Assembly: GCA_902578505.1 (NCBI GenBank) | Contig: CACHDD010000006.1 | Span: 1-31,281 of the forward strand | DNA from: an uncultured Bacteroidota bacterium | Lineage (GTDB): Bacteria; Bacteroidota; Bacteroidia; Flavobacteriales; UA16 | Direction: 5' to 3' | Length of the DNA stretch: 31,281 nucleotides | Shown: one piece after another, positions 1-8,030 of the stretch | Layout: each line of letters opens with the position of its first letter | Numbering within the stretch: position 1 is the stretch's first letter | The notes under the pieces: generated by a model | Database searches by the model: none | What the model was told of the DNA's origin: nothing | The model's input: the letters and a program-made list of their open reading frames with translations, nothing else | Position numbers and translations under genes: made by a program

Positions 1-443
1 CTGAACGGTTCGAGTGGTTTCTGGAAAAGGCGGTTGAAATAGGGGTGGATAGAATTATTCCAGTTTGGACTTCGAGGTCAGAAAGAAAGGTTGAAAAGCA
101 CCAAAGGTGGCAAAAAGTGATTGTCTCAGCGATGAAACAAAGCGGTAGGTCTTGGCTTACAATTTTAGAAGAAGCATGCTCATTAGAAGAAGTGATTGCG
201 AAGGCTCAGAGTCCCATTTACATTGCTCATTGCATGGAGGGTGAAAAAGTGCATTTGCTCAATTCAATTAAGCGAAACACAGATGCATGTATTGCAATTG
301 GCCCAGAGGGAGATTTTACTGGGGAAGAGGTTGAATTAGCTCTTGGCAAAGGAGGAGTGGAGATCTCACTTGGAGAAAGTAGATTGCGTACAGAAACAGC
401 AGCAATAGTAGCAACCACCTACTTTAGAGCTCTTCAGAATTAA
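1..443 (+). CDS. rsmE: 16S rRNA (uracil-1498-N3)-methyltransferase RsmE, C-terminal part
   Basis: The reading frame is open from base 3, so the gene begins before the window and only about 146 C-terminal residues are visible. RsmE is a SPOUT-class methyltransferase that methylates U1498 of 16S rRNA using S-adenosylmethionine. The visible part starts with the family motif ERFEWFLEKAVEIGVDRI, and near the C-terminus carries the SAM-binding knot signature IGPEGDFTGEE followed by LGESRLRTETAAI. These are the two most conserved stretches of the family. The stop lies one base from the stop of the convergent paaG-like gene. An ATG at 45 exists inside the frame but is not the start, because conserved family sequence lies upstream of it. 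Confidence 0.95.
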   Translation, partial: ERFEWFLEKAVEIGVDRIIPVWTSRSERKVEKHQRWQKVIVSAMKQSGRSWLTILEEACSLEEVIAKAQSPIYIAHCMEGEKVHLLNSIKRNTDACIAIGPEGDFTGEEVELALGKGGVEISLGESRLRTETAAIVATTYFRALQN

Positions 444-444
444 T

Positions 445-1224
445 TTACTTGCCTTTGAAATTTGGCGCTCGCTTTTCTAAAAAAGAAGCAACGCCTTCTG
501 CGTAATCCTCAGATTCTGCAGCAATAAATTGGTAGTCTAGTTCCCTAGCTAATTGATCGTTTAAATCACAGTTCATTCCCTCGTGGAATGCGGCCTTAGT
601 AAGACTCAGCGCAAGAGTTGGCATAGCAGCAAGTTTTTCCGCAGTTGATTTTACTACCCCGTCAAATTCGTCATCACTAACGCACTTGTAAATAAGGCCT
701 ATATTTTCTGCTTCACACGCTCCCACTTTATTCCCAAAGAAAGCCATTGCTTTTGCTCTTTGCATTCCCACAAGGCGTGGTAGCCACCAAGTCCCACCAC
801 TATCAGGGATTAGACCAATCTTTGAAAAGGCTTGTATGAATGATGCGCTTTCCGTTGCAATAGTTAAGTCACAGGCAAGTGCAATATTTGCTCCTGCTCC
901 AGCAGCAACGCCATTTACAGCTGCAATAACTGGCTTTTTGATTGAGCAAATTCTTCTGATGCTTTGATTGTAAGTCTGCTCCACAATAACCTTGAAATTG
1001 GGCGCGTCAGGTGCTGTTACTTCTTTCAAGTCTTGCCCAGCACAAAACGCTCGGCCCTCACCTCTAATCACAATACATCTTACTCCATCATCATTGCCTG
1101 CATTGTCTAAGGCGCTTTGAAACGAAGCTCCCATTTCTCTATCAAAGCTGTTGAATGCTTGGGGCCTGTTGAGAGTTATTTGTCTAACTGCTCCTAAATC
1201 CTCTACGATAATTGAATCTGCCAT
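445..1224 (-). CDS. paaG: Enoyl-CoA hydratase/isomerase, PaaG-like
   Basis: This 259-residue crotonase-fold protein has the typical family length. It shows the oxyanion-hole segments RAFCAGQDLKEV (about residue 59) and NGVAAGAGANIALACD (about 104). It also has IGLIPDSGGTWWLPR (about 137), whose Asp is the catalytic acid position in PaaG, the 1,2-epoxyphenylacetyl-CoA isomerase of aerobic phenylacetate breakdown. The Q-D-L form of the first motif and P-D-S-G-G-T-W point to PaaG/PaaB rather than to a general FadB-type hydratase. No other phenylacetate genes are in view, so the exact substrate is inferred. The start ATG lies two bases after the arylsulfotransferase-like gene, making this the last gene of a three-gene operon headed by adenosine deaminase. 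Confidence 0.85.
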   Translation of the reverse strand: MADSIIVEDLGAVRQITLNRPQAFNSFDREMGASFQSALDNAGNDDGVRCIVIRGEGRAFCAGQDLKEVTAPDAPNFKVIVEQTYNQSIRRICSIKKPVIAAVNGVAAGAGANIALACDLTIATESASFIQAFSKIGLIPDSGGTWWLPRLVGMQRAKAMAFFGNKVGACEAENIGLIYKCVSDDEFDGVVKSTAEKLAAMPTLALSLTKAAFHEGMNCDLNDQLARELDYQFIAAESEDYAEGVASFLEKRAPNFKGK

Positions 1225-1226
1225 CT

Positions 1227-2843
1227 TTATTGCTTTATTAAGTGAGTTGCAACAGTTTTGCCCGTCTCTGAGTCTGTAAATATTGCAGTATAATATCCAG
1301 GTTTTAGCTCAAGCCCAAACCTCTTCTGCGCATACACTGTTTCTACTATTTGGCCTAAGCTATTGTACACCCTGATAATACCTTCCCTTTGAGAGGAAAA
1401 ATTAAATCCATCTATTGTGGGGTTTGGGTAGATGATAAGACCTGATAGACTTTCTTCTTCTACCTCAGATATTGAACACCAGTTAAGCCAAGAATTTAGC
1501 TCAATTACATCTCCTGCTTCCATATCCCTTCCTTCAAATGCCTGATAGTCTGGGGCATATCTATAAGTTCTAAATACTGATGTGTTTCCTGGATCTTCTC
1601 CCTGAGTTGTTGCGCCAAAAGCTGTAATAGGACTTATATAATCCCAAACCACTTCCTCCTCAGCTGTTACCTCAAATAAATGTCCTGAAGACCCCTCGCA
1701 TATTAATGTGTTGCCATTTGGTAACCTTTCAGCCCCACTTATGTTTTGAGAATAGAAATCAGCGTCAAATGCTTGAGGGTATCTCCAAGAGTAACTTTCT
1801 GGCATAAAGGGTTGCTCTTCATCAATAGGATATGTTCCATATACCATTTCTGGTAAATCGATAATTTCTACAGTACTGTATTCTCCTTCAGGTCTATTCT
1901 TTCCGTTGTTGTATAGCATCACGCCTTCATCCATCCAGTGAGTATCGTGCTGGTGAAACAGAACTTGATCCTCATTAGTTCCTCTATCATATGCTCTAGG
2001 GTTTCCCCAACGATATAGTAAATCACCTGCGTCTGTTGCAGCTTCTTCAGTGCTGAGATTGTGGTCAATAATCCAGAATTCGCAGAATTTTGCTGAGCTT
2101 ATCATGATTTGGTCTAGTTCAGCGTTGTAATCAACAGAATTGCAATGCATCCAGTCAGAAGATCCAGCTCCTTGGTTTGGACCGTTGCCATTTGTAAAGT
2201 TGATATTGAATTTCCTAGGGTTATCTGCGACTATTCCATAGTTAGGTTTGTTTGGGTCTGTATCTTGAATCAAGTGATCCCAAGCGCTCCAAGACCAAAC
2301 CACATTACCGCCCTGACTACCAGTTGGTTCAATTTCTGTTATTTGACAACACCAAACTGGATTTTCAGTTTGTGTTGAGTCTTTCCCCATAGCAATGGCC
2401 TCTTCATAGCTATGTGATTCCCAAGCAATCAATAGGATATTGCCATTTGGCATCATTTCTATGTCGTGATGATGGTGTTTGTCTTCGCTCGTCCAATTCA
2501 AATTCCAAATCAGCTCTCCTTCCCAATTAAAACGTTCAACCATTCCGCCTAGTCCTCCTCCCGAAAAAGGGTATTGCGTGCTTGAGATTAATTGGCCAGT
2601 TCTTAATAGAGAACCGTCTTCCAGCAAATATGCAGAAAGCCCAATACGATAATCACTATTCCACTGGTTTACTACTTCACCACAGTTGTTTATTAGATAA
2701 GTATCGAATCCTGGAATAGGAGCGAACAGCGTGTATCCATTAAAACTGCTTTCAGAATTAGTGAAAACACCTACGGTTTGAGTTTGTGCAATGCCTGCAT
2801 AAAAGCTAGTAAAAGCAAGTATTGTAACTAATAGATTTCTCAT
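1227..2843 (-). CDS. Secreted arylsulfotransferase (ASST)-family protein with T9SS type A sorting domain
   Basis: About 538 residues. I place the start at ATG 2843, giving a clean signal peptide (MRNLLVTILAFTSFYAGIAQ); the longer frame begins with TTG and would overlap the upstream gene. The body contains repeated propeller-like stretches, including the His-rich HHHHDIEMMPNGNILLIAWE at about 133, a second His site HQHDTHWMDEG, and RLPNGNTLICEGSSGHLFEV. These resemble bacterial PAPS-independent arylsulfotransferases, which move sulfate between phenolic compounds. The last 75 or so residues (LIIYPNPTIDGF to the C-terminal HLIKQ) are a type IX secretion sorting domain, so the protein should be exported and anchored or released at the cell surface. 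The family assignment is firm as a fold; the actual activity is unproven. It follows adenosine deaminase by two bases. Confidence 0.82.
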   Translation of the reverse strand: MRNLLVTILAFTSFYAGIAQTQTVGVFTNSESSFNGYTLFAPIPGFDTYLINNCGEVVNQWNSDYRIGLSAYLLEDGSLLRTGQLISSTQYPFSGGGLGGMVERFNWEGELIWNLNWTSEDKHHHHDIEMMPNGNILLIAWESHSYEEAIAMGKDSTQTENPVWCCQITEIEPTGSQGGNVVWSWSAWDHLIQDTDPNKPNYGIVADNPRKFNINFTNGNGPNQGAGSSDWMHCNSVDYNAELDQIMISSAKFCEFWIIDHNLSTEEAATDAGDLLYRWGNPRAYDRGTNEDQVLFHQHDTHWMDEGVMLYNNGKNRPEGEYSTVEIIDLPEMVYGTYPIDEEQPFMPESYSWRYPQAFDADFYSQNISGAERLPNGNTLICEGSSGHLFEVTAEEEVVWDYISPITAFGATTQGEDPGNTSVFRTYRYAPDYQAFEGRDMEAGDVIELNSWLNWCSISEVEEESLSGLIIYPNPTIDGFNFSSQREGIIRVYNSLGQIVETVYAQKRFGLELKPGYYTAIFTDSETGKTVATHLIKQ

Positions 2844-2845
2844 TA

Positions 2846-3874
2846 TTAAAAAGACCAAACTTTATTCTTTTTCTCTTTGCAAATAAACGACGCTTCAGCT
2901 GCCCAACGGTTGCATTGTTCAAGTTGTTCTATTGACATGTTTAAGACCTTGTAGGCGTTTTCATACTCAGTCATAAGCGTTATTCCCATTACACCGGGGT
3001 CATCGCTATTTAGCGTGGTTTTAACACCTAATTCCATTAGTTTTTTGACGGGATGATCCTCTATGCTATCCACTGCCTTAGTAAGAACGTTAGATGTAGG
3101 GCAAAGCTCAAGTGGTGTGTCAGTTTCGACTAAAACATCTATGACTTTTGGATCCTTAATTGCTTGAACACCGTGTCCAATTCTGTCGGCTCCTAGCTTT
3201 TTGATAGAAGTAATAATATTAAGCGGCGCGTCAGGTGAATTTGGTTCTCCAGCATGGACAGTTATGCCAAGGCCTTTTGTTTTGGCCTTTTGAAATATGT
3301 GTGTAAAGGGATCAGGAGGGAAGTTCACTTCGTCATCAGCCAAGTCTAGACCCTGTATTTCTTGTCCCTTATCTATTGCAAAGTCAGCCCAAAACTCGTT
3401 TTCCCTCACAGATTTGATTCTTTGTAATAGGCATATTAATCCCACTGCGATTGGATACTTTGATTCAGCTTTTCTGCATCCATTCATTATTGCCTCATGA
3501 ATTCTATCGGCTCCAAGTTCTGGGTATTTTTCAAGGACAAAACTCGGTGCATACCTAAGTTCTAATAGTCTAACATTAGAAATAAGGTACATGTTTTCAC
3601 AAGCTTCAAAGACAAGTCTTTCTATCCTCTCTAGACTTTTAATTCGATCTCTAGTGACTAGAAATTTCTGAAGAACGGTTGGTAGGTCATTCATTGGAGA
3701 AAGGACCATGTATTTGGCCTTAAACTCATCATCGCTACATCCCTTTGGCAAATCCCCATCTTCAATAGCCCAAGACTTCATTGTATTAAGCCTATACGCA
3801 AGCTCAAGATGGCAGTGTAGCTCAACTTTAGGAATGTTGAATAAATGTCTTTGAGTCTCCCTTGAAATCATCAT
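2846..3874 (-). CDS. add: Adenosine deaminase family protein
   Basis: About 342 residues, normal for the family. It belongs to the metal-dependent amidohydrolases that convert adenosine to inosine in purine salvage. Visible active-site motifs in order: KVELHCHLE (first two zinc-binding His), VHAGEP (zinc His and catalytic Glu), RIGHGVQAI (catalytic His), LELCPTSN, and LNSDDPG (zinc-binding and catalytic Asp pair). The usual HVHLDGA has become HCHLELA, a modest deviation that leaves the histidines intact. Two ATGs are adjacent (3874 and 3871). The second sits four bases after the promoter box TAACTTCG, the spacing seen at other genes here, and may be the real start. It heads an operon with the arylsulfotransferase-like and paaG-like genes and is divergent from smpB. 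Adenine or AMP-type substrates cannot be excluded. Confidence 0.88.
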   Translation of the reverse strand: MMISRETQRHLFNIPKVELHCHLELAYRLNTMKSWAIEDGDLPKGCSDDEFKAKYMVLSPMNDLPTVLQKFLVTRDRIKSLERIERLVFEACENMYLISNVRLLELRYAPSFVLEKYPELGADRIHEAIMNGCRKAESKYPIAVGLICLLQRIKSVRENEFWADFAIDKGQEIQGLDLADDEVNFPPDPFTHIFQKAKTKGLGITVHAGEPNSPDAPLNIITSIKKLGADRIGHGVQAIKDPKVIDVLVETDTPLELCPTSNVLTKAVDSIEDHPVKKLMELGVKTTLNSDDPGVMGITLMTEYENAYKVLNMSIEQLEQCNRWAAEASFICKEKKNKVWSF

Positions 3875-3875
3875 T

Positions 3876-3883
3876 CGAAGTTA
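3876..3883 (-). promoter_or_regulatory. -7 promoter box of adenosine deaminase operon (TAACTTCG)
   Basis: TAACTTCG is one mismatch from the Bacteroidota -7 consensus TAnnTTTG. It is four bases upstream of ATG 3871. No TTG occurs at the usual -33 spacing. It lies inside a 10-base palindrome AAGTTAACTT, next to the oppositely oriented smpB box. Confidence 0.5.
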
Positions 3884-3886
3884 ACT

Positions 3887-3894
3887 TACCTTCG
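3887..3894 (+). promoter_or_regulatory. -7 promoter box of smpB (TACCTTCG) with TTG 22 bases upstream
   Basis: TACCTTCG sits four bases before the smpB ATG at 3899. A TTG at 3862-3864 is separated from it by 22 bases, within the range described for the -33/-7 spacing of Bacteroidota promoters. The TTG lies inside the coding sequence of the divergent adenosine deaminase gene. Confidence 0.55.
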
Positions 3895-3898
3895 CAAT

Positions 3899-4339
3899 AT
3901 GTCCGTGGAGATAAAGAATAAAAAGGCGTCGTTTACTTATTTTCTTGAAGATGAGTTCACTGCGGGTATCCAATTGAATGGTTGTGAGATAAAGTCCATA
4001 AGAAATGGAAAGGCAAGCATAGCTGAAGCCTATTGCAAAATGGAAAAAGGGGAGATGTGGGTGATAAACATGCACGTTGAAGCTTATCCAAATGGTGGTT
4101 ATACTCCACAGAATCCAAGAAGAGCACGTAAGCTCTTACTGACAAAAACTGAGATTAAAAAGCTCGACAAGAAGTTGAAGAACGTAGGTATTACCCTAGT
4201 TCCAACACTATTGTTTATTGCCAAAAGCGGTTATGCTAAACTCAAATTCAGCATTGCGAAGGGTAAAAAGATGCACGATAAAAGAGCGTCTATAAAGGAA
4301 AGAGATGTTGCGAGGGATCTAGATAGATCTCTCAGTTAA
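3899..4339 (+). CDS. smpB: SsrA-binding protein SmpB
   Basis: SmpB binds tmRNA and delivers it to stalled ribosomes for trans-translation, which frees the ribosome and tags the unfinished protein for degradation. The 146-residue length is typical. The N-terminus reads KNKKASFTYFLEDEFTAGI, followed by the family motif LNGCEIKSIRNGKASIAEAY and NPRRARKLLLTKTEI. The C-terminal tail contains the conserved KGKKMHDKRASIKERD segment that enters the ribosomal mRNA channel. The ATG is four bases after a promoter box. Its last four bases (TTAA) are shared with the stop codon of the convergent unknown gene. Confidence 0.98.
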   Translation: MSVEIKNKKASFTYFLEDEFTAGIQLNGCEIKSIRNGKASIAEAYCKMEKGEMWVINMHVEAYPNGGYTPQNPRRARKLLLTKTEIKKLDKKLKNVGITLVPTLLFIAKSGYAKLKFSIAKGKKMHDKRASIKERDVARDLDRSLS

Positions 4340-4920
4340 GAAGCTGTTACTTCCTCTTCTTCAGTGATGTCAATTTTGTAATTGTCGCTGATTTCGTCCC
4401 AATCCCAAATAAAATTTACCATCAGATCTCTCAAAGCTTTTTGAATGATAGGGTTGGGGACATTCATATCTCTAAAGTATGAGTCTTGGCATTCAATGAG
4501 ATTGTACTTATAAATGACAGCCCTTGTCATTGCTGTCGTTGTGTTCTTTGAAGGTCTATTTATTTCATTCATGAACGATCTAAACTCCTTAATCTTGTTG
4601 GCGAATTTGTCTTTTGGGACTCCTAGAGCTCTTGCAAATTTTGCTATACATCTTTTAATGATCGCTCTATCCACACCATTTGCAAAATGCTTGGGCACAT
4701 GGCTCAAGTTTGCTGCAACTACAATCATTAGGAATTTACCGTAATCCTCAGAATCCAATTCTGGAGCAGTTTCAAACTCCGGCATTAAATTCAATAGGGA
4801 AGCTACCTCTGGCCAGCCGAGCTCTACAGTCTCGAAAGACGTGTTGACGAAGATGTTTGCCACCTGCTCGTCAGTGAGTTTTCGCTTAGAAAGCCAGCTA
4901 AGTAATCCCAAGTTTTTCAT
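4336..4920 (-). CDS. Unknown conserved-looking cytoplasmic protein
   Basis: I do not recognise this 194-residue protein. It has no signal peptide, membrane segment or known catalytic motif. It is likely mostly helical, with a mixed-charge central region (about 85-125, rich in Lys/Arg around KRCIAKFARALGVPKDKFANK) and a very acidic end (ITEEEEVTAS). Codon use and composition match the neighbours, and the frame is closed neatly by flanking real genes, so I regard it as genuine. A promoter box TAACTTTG lies ten bases before its ATG, so it is probably transcribed alone, divergently from pyrD. The stop codons of this gene and smpB overlap through the palindrome TTAA. Confidence 0.75.
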   Translation of the reverse strand: MKNLGLLSWLSKRKLTDEQVANIFVNTSFETVELGWPEVASLLNLMPEFETAPELDSEDYGKFLMIVVAANLSHVPKHFANGVDRAIIKRCIAKFARALGVPKDKFANKIKEFRSFMNEINRPSKNTTTAMTRAVIYKYNLIECQDSYFRDMNVPNPIIQKALRDLMVNFIWDWDEISDNYKIDITEEEEVTAS

Positions 4921-4930
4921 ACTTGGATAT

Positions 4931-4938
4931 CAAAGTTA
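4931..4938 (-). promoter_or_regulatory. -7 promoter box of the 4336-4920 gene (TAACTTTG)
   Basis: Exact match to TAnnTTTG, ten bases upstream of the ATG at 4920. I see no TTG at the -33 position. Confidence 0.5.
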
Positions 4939-5026
4939 AACGAGAGTTTTAGGGTTATTCTGGGTTAATTACAGGTCGCTATCAACAGGGTTATTCACAA
5001 TTTGCTGGCATTAGAATTTCAAGACC

Positions 5027-5034
5027 TATCTTTG
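5027..5034 (+). promoter_or_regulatory. -7 promoter box of pyrD (TATCTTTG) with TTTG 22 bases upstream
   Basis: TATCTTTG matches the Bacteroidota -7 consensus exactly. TTTG at 5001-5004 lies 22 bases upstream as a -33 element. The box ends five bases before ATG 5040. Confidence 0.65.
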
Positions 5035-5039
5035 TGGTG

Positions 5040-6071
5040 ATGTACGAAAAAGTCCTGAAACCCCTGTTTTTCCTAATGTCTCCGGAGAGGTCTCACTATA
5101 CCGCAATGGGGTTGATGAGCATTGCAGTACGAATACCTGGAATGGAATTTTTCTTAAAGCGATACTTTAACCAAAGCGCGGAAAATGACGCTATAGAAGT
5201 ATGCGGATTGAAATTTCCAAATCGAGTAGGACTTGCTGCAGGATTCGATAAAGATGCTAAATGGTTGAGGGAGTTGAATGTTTTGGGTTTTGGTCATGTA
5301 GAAATAGGAACGGTTACTCCAAAACCTCAAGAAGGTAATCCACAGCCAAGACTTTTTAGACTTCCACAAGATGGAGGTTTAATCAATCGTATGGGATTTA
5401 ACAATGGTGGAGTAGAGGATGCGGTAAAGAGATTAAAGCGAAGACCAAAGGGATTAATCGTTGGTGGAAATATTGGAAAGAATAAAGTAACTCCAAATGA
5501 AAATGCAGTTGACGACTACCTCTTTTGCTTCGAGGCATTGCATCCTTATGTAGATTACTTTACAGTTAATGTAAGCTCGCCTAATACTCCTGGACTCAGA
5601 AAGTTGCAGGATAAAGAGCCATTGACCAATTTGCTCTCATCTGTTGTTCAGGCAAACAAGTCAAAAGATATTCAGAGACCCATCTTTTTAAAGATTGCAC
5701 CTGATATGGAGGATGGTCAATTAGACGATATTGTAGAAATTGTATCATCAGTAGGTGTTGATGGAGTTATTGCTACAAATACTACAATTGATAGAGGGGG
5801 ATTAAACACTTCAAATGATAAAGTACAAGAAATTGGAGAAGGAGGTTTGAGCGGATCCCCAGTCAGAAAGAGGGCAACGGATGTTGTAAAATACCTGAGT
5901 GATAGATCTAAAGGAGCATTCCCAATTATAGGAGTTGGAGGAATAGATGGTACAGATTCAGCTCGCGAAAAACTTGAAGCTGGAGCATCACTTGTTCAAG
6001 TATACAGTTGTATGATTTATAAAGGCCCTGGTCTGGCCAGGGAAATTGTAAAAGGCCTAAAGTCTATCTGA
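5040..6071 (+). CDS. pyrD: Dihydroorotate dehydrogenase (quinone), class 2
   Basis: PyrD oxidises dihydroorotate to orotate in pyrimidine synthesis, passing electrons via FMN to quinone at the inner membrane. From ATG 5040 it is 343 residues; two GTG codons just upstream are in frame, but the promoter box position favours the ATG. An N-terminal helical extension (ERSHYTAMGLM) is the class 2 membrane-associating segment. FMN and substrate motifs follow: GLAAGFDKDAKWL, GHVEIGTVTPKPQEGNPQPR, NRMGFNNGG, NVSSPNTPGLR (with the class 2 catalytic Ser), ATNTT, GGLSG and IIGVGGI. Its 3' end overlaps the convergent secreted hydrolase by eight bases. Confidence 0.97.
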   Translation: MYEKVLKPLFFLMSPERSHYTAMGLMSIAVRIPGMEFFLKRYFNQSAENDAIEVCGLKFPNRVGLAAGFDKDAKWLRELNVLGFGHVEIGTVTPKPQEGNPQPRLFRLPQDGGLINRMGFNNGGVEDAVKRLKRRPKGLIVGGNIGKNKVTPNENAVDDYLFCFEALHPYVDYFTVNVSSPNTPGLRKLQDKEPLTNLLSSVVQANKSKDIQRPIFLKIAPDMEDGQLDDIVEIVSSVGVDGVIATNTTIDRGGLNTSNDKVQEIGEGGLSGSPVRKRATDVVKYLSDRSKGAFPIIGVGGIDGTDSAREKLEAGASLVQVYSCMIYKGPGLAREIVKGLKSI

Positions 6072-7281
6072 TGAATTTGCTGACGAACTTAGAATGTTCG
6101 TTTTCTATTGCAATCATGTACAAGCCTTTGGATAACTCAGGAATTGTGTAAGAATCCCCCAAGACTTTTGTTTCGTGAATTAATCTGCCCAAGCCACTGA
6201 AAATCTGTATGTTGAAGAGACCGACTTCACTTGTTTTTAAAGTCCTTGATCCAACCCAAACCCACTCAATATTATTTTCTTCTATTCCTTGAATTTCTAT
6301 TTCTTCAGAGCATGAAATAGTACATCCAAGTGCGTCAGACACTTCAATTGTATATGTGCCTGATTCAGTAGGAGCAAATGAGTTGTTGTTAGCTTCTTGA
6401 ATTGCTTCACCATATTCATCAAACCATTGATATGTATAATAGCCCTGAGGTTGGTAAATGATTTCATTTCCTTCAATATGAAGTGTACAATCGTTTGAAA
6501 TAGTAGAATTGTAATCGCTGTACTCGAGTAGAACAGCATGTGCTGCTTCTTGAAGATATGCTGCTTGGCTTTGGTTTAATGAACCAAAAAATGAATTTTC
6601 AACAGGAGATTCTCCCCAAATAAGTCCATGAAATACTGCTGCAGCTAAATAACTCCCGCTGTAATTTGGATGACTTTCGTCACTTGAATGTAGGACTAAG
6701 GCTGGGTCTGTTGTAGAATAAGTCAATGCGTAATCCCAAGCCTTGCCCACAGGAGCAACCTTTGCACCCACCATGCTTGCAATTTCATTGTATGCACTAG
6801 CAAGAGTGTCAGTCATATGCGAAAAATCAACAAAATCAACACTACAATATTCCCCATTTGTTGTACACTGCATTCCACCGTATTGCCTTCCCCAAGTCAT
6901 GTACATTACTGTTTGTGCACATAAGTTTGAATTTGTTATTGATTCATGAAGACTTTCTACACCTGGATACATCCAATTGAACCTCAGGAAATCTATTGTT
7001 GGTACTTGACTTTGGTCTTGTAGAACAACATAATCCCAATTCCCCTGCTGTATTTTCTCTAAAGAGGTTTCATTAGTAGAGTGCTGGTAAAGAGTATGCC
7101 CGCCAGGAGTGTTACTATCTGTTATTACAACATCACCATTTGCTGCAGCGAATTGACTAACCAAATTGGGTAGATTATTAGACGTAGTGTAGCTGTTTCC
7201 AAGGAAAAGAACTCTTAAAGTGTCTTGGGCTTGAATATTTAAGCCCAAACCAATTGCAAGTACAATCACTAGATGTTTCAT
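6064..7281 (-). CDS. Secreted SGNH/GDSL-like hydrolase (DUF4886-type) with T9SS type A sorting domain
   Basis: A 405-residue exported protein with signal peptide MKHLVIVLAIGLGLNIQAQ. The mature part opens with LRVLFLGNSYTTSNNLP, the Gly-Asn-Ser nucleophile block of SGNH hydrolases, continues with PGGHTLYQH and NWDYVVLQDQSQ, and ends the catalytic domain with SDESHPNYSGSYLAA, where the Asp-x-x-His pair is expected. This layout resembles the DUF4886 group; the substrate (an ester or acetylated glycan) is unknown. An Ig-like stretch of about 80 residues follows (YTYQWFDEYGEAI to CTISCSEEIEI). The last 70 residues are a type IX sorting domain ending SKFVSKFIR. It is nine bases downstream of the ArsC-like gene and is probably the last gene of that operon, although TAACTTTT just before its ATG could be a weak promoter of its own. 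Confidence 0.8.
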   Translation of the reverse strand: MKHLVIVLAIGLGLNIQAQDTLRVLFLGNSYTTSNNLPNLVSQFAAANGDVVITDSNTPGGHTLYQHSTNETSLEKIQQGNWDYVVLQDQSQVPTIDFLRFNWMYPGVESLHESITNSNLCAQTVMYMTWGRQYGGMQCTTNGEYCSVDFVDFSHMTDTLASAYNEIASMVGAKVAPVGKAWDYALTYSTTDPALVLHSSDESHPNYSGSYLAAAVFHGLIWGESPVENSFFGSLNQSQAAYLQEAAHAVLLEYSDYNSTISNDCTLHIEGNEIIYQPQGYYTYQWFDEYGEAIQEANNNSFAPTESGTYTIEVSDALGCTISCSEEIEIQGIEENNIEWVWVGSRTLKTSEVGLFNIQIFSGLGRLIHETKVLGDSYTIPELSKGLYMIAIENEHSKFVSKFIR

Positions 7282-7290
7282 GGGAAAAAG

Positions 7291-7719
7291 TTAGTAATGT
7301 TCAGCGACAAATTTTTCAAGGTATTCCTTAATTAGGTGCCTAACACTTCTGAATTGATTTAATATCTCCTCCTCACTGCCAGTAGCTTTTGCTGGGTCAG
7401 GGAAATTAAAATGATGCCTTTGAACTTTAGAAGGGAAGTGAGGACAATTTTCGGCTGCGTGGTCACATACTGTAATTATATGGTCAAAGTTTATATCACT
7501 GTACTCTTCAATGTGATTTGAAGTGTTGCTTCTTAAATCAATATCAATCTCATCCATTACCCTTATTGCTTTGGGATTAACTCCGTGAGTTTCTATTCCT
7601 GCGCTATAAACTCCAACATTTGGCAGCAAGTTTTTAAGCAAACCCTCAGCTATTTGGCTTCTGCAAGAGTTTCCAGTGCAGAGTATCAAGATGTTATTTG
7701 GCCTTGTAGAAGATTCCAT
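7291..7719 (-). CDS. arsC: Arsenate reductase, thioredoxin-dependent type (LMW phosphatase fold)
   Basis: 142 residues, close to the usual size. The phosphate-binding loop CTGNSCR starts at Cys14. The two further redox cysteines of thioredoxin-linked arsenate reductases are present at Cys85 and Cys92 (CDHAAENC), with the same seven-residue spacing as Cys82/Cys89 of the staphylococcal enzyme. FPDPAKATGSEEE supplies the Asp-Pro general-acid loop. It should reduce arsenate to arsenite in the cytoplasm, although no arsenite pump or ArsR regulator is nearby. Its start overlaps the end of the upstream membrane-protein gene by 26 bases, and no other good start exists downstream. A low-molecular-weight protein tyrosine phosphatase is the alternative, but the extra cysteine pair argues for ArsC. 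Confidence 0.88.
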   Translation of the reverse strand: MESSTRPNNILILCTGNSCRSQIAEGLLKNLLPNVGVYSAGIETHGVNPKAIRVMDEIDIDLRSNTSNHIEEYSDINFDHIITVCDHAAENCPHFPSKVQRHHFNFPDPAKATGSEEEILNQFRSVRHLIKEYLEKFVAEHY

Positions 7720-8029
7720 AAATTAAAAATAAAATTCCAGGCGCTGATAGTCCTTCAACCCAAGTGTTAAAGCCCAAATCAGGTCTCATAATGTGAAATA
7801 TCACAAGACATGAAGTGGTTATTGCTCCACCAATTAGGTGTGATTTCCACCAAGAAATAATTAAGCCAATTGATACGCCTATAGGGAAGAATGAGAATAA
7901 TATTACCTCGAAAGTAGATTTGAAAGTAGCAGGTTCTGGTGCGAATAATTGTCCTATCAAAGCTAAACCCATGAATGCAAGACTAAATGCACTCCACGTT
8001 TTTGCAGTTAATAGTAATGCCCTCTGCAT
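7694..8029 (-). CDS. Small four-helix membrane protein, unknown
   Basis: A 111-residue hydrophobic protein that I do not recognise. Four membrane segments can be seen at about residues 9-28, 39-61, 66-83 and 93-109 (the last ending GILFLIYGIFYKAK). Charged residues are few and there is no signal peptide or catalytic motif. It starts one base after the MBL-hydrolase stop and its 3' end overlaps arsC by 26 bases, so it is translationally linked within the operon. Whether it helps the ArsC-like protein, for example as an efflux component, is not shown by the sequence; four short helices do not resemble ArsB or Acr3. Confidence 0.72.
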   Translation of the reverse strand: MQRALLLTAKTWSAFSLAFMGLALIGQLFAPEPATFKSTFEVILFSFFPIGVSIGLIISWWKSHLIGGAITTSCLVIFHIMRPDLGFNTWVEGLSAPGILFLIYGIFYKAK

Positions 8030-8030
8030 T

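Noticed and set aside
2145..2378. Antisense frame inside the arylsulfotransferase-like gene, and similar frames opposite pyrD, purB, the ABC exporter and the SLC12 gene
   Set aside because: They lie fully inside strongly supported genes, have no motifs, and reflect low stop density on the opposite strand.
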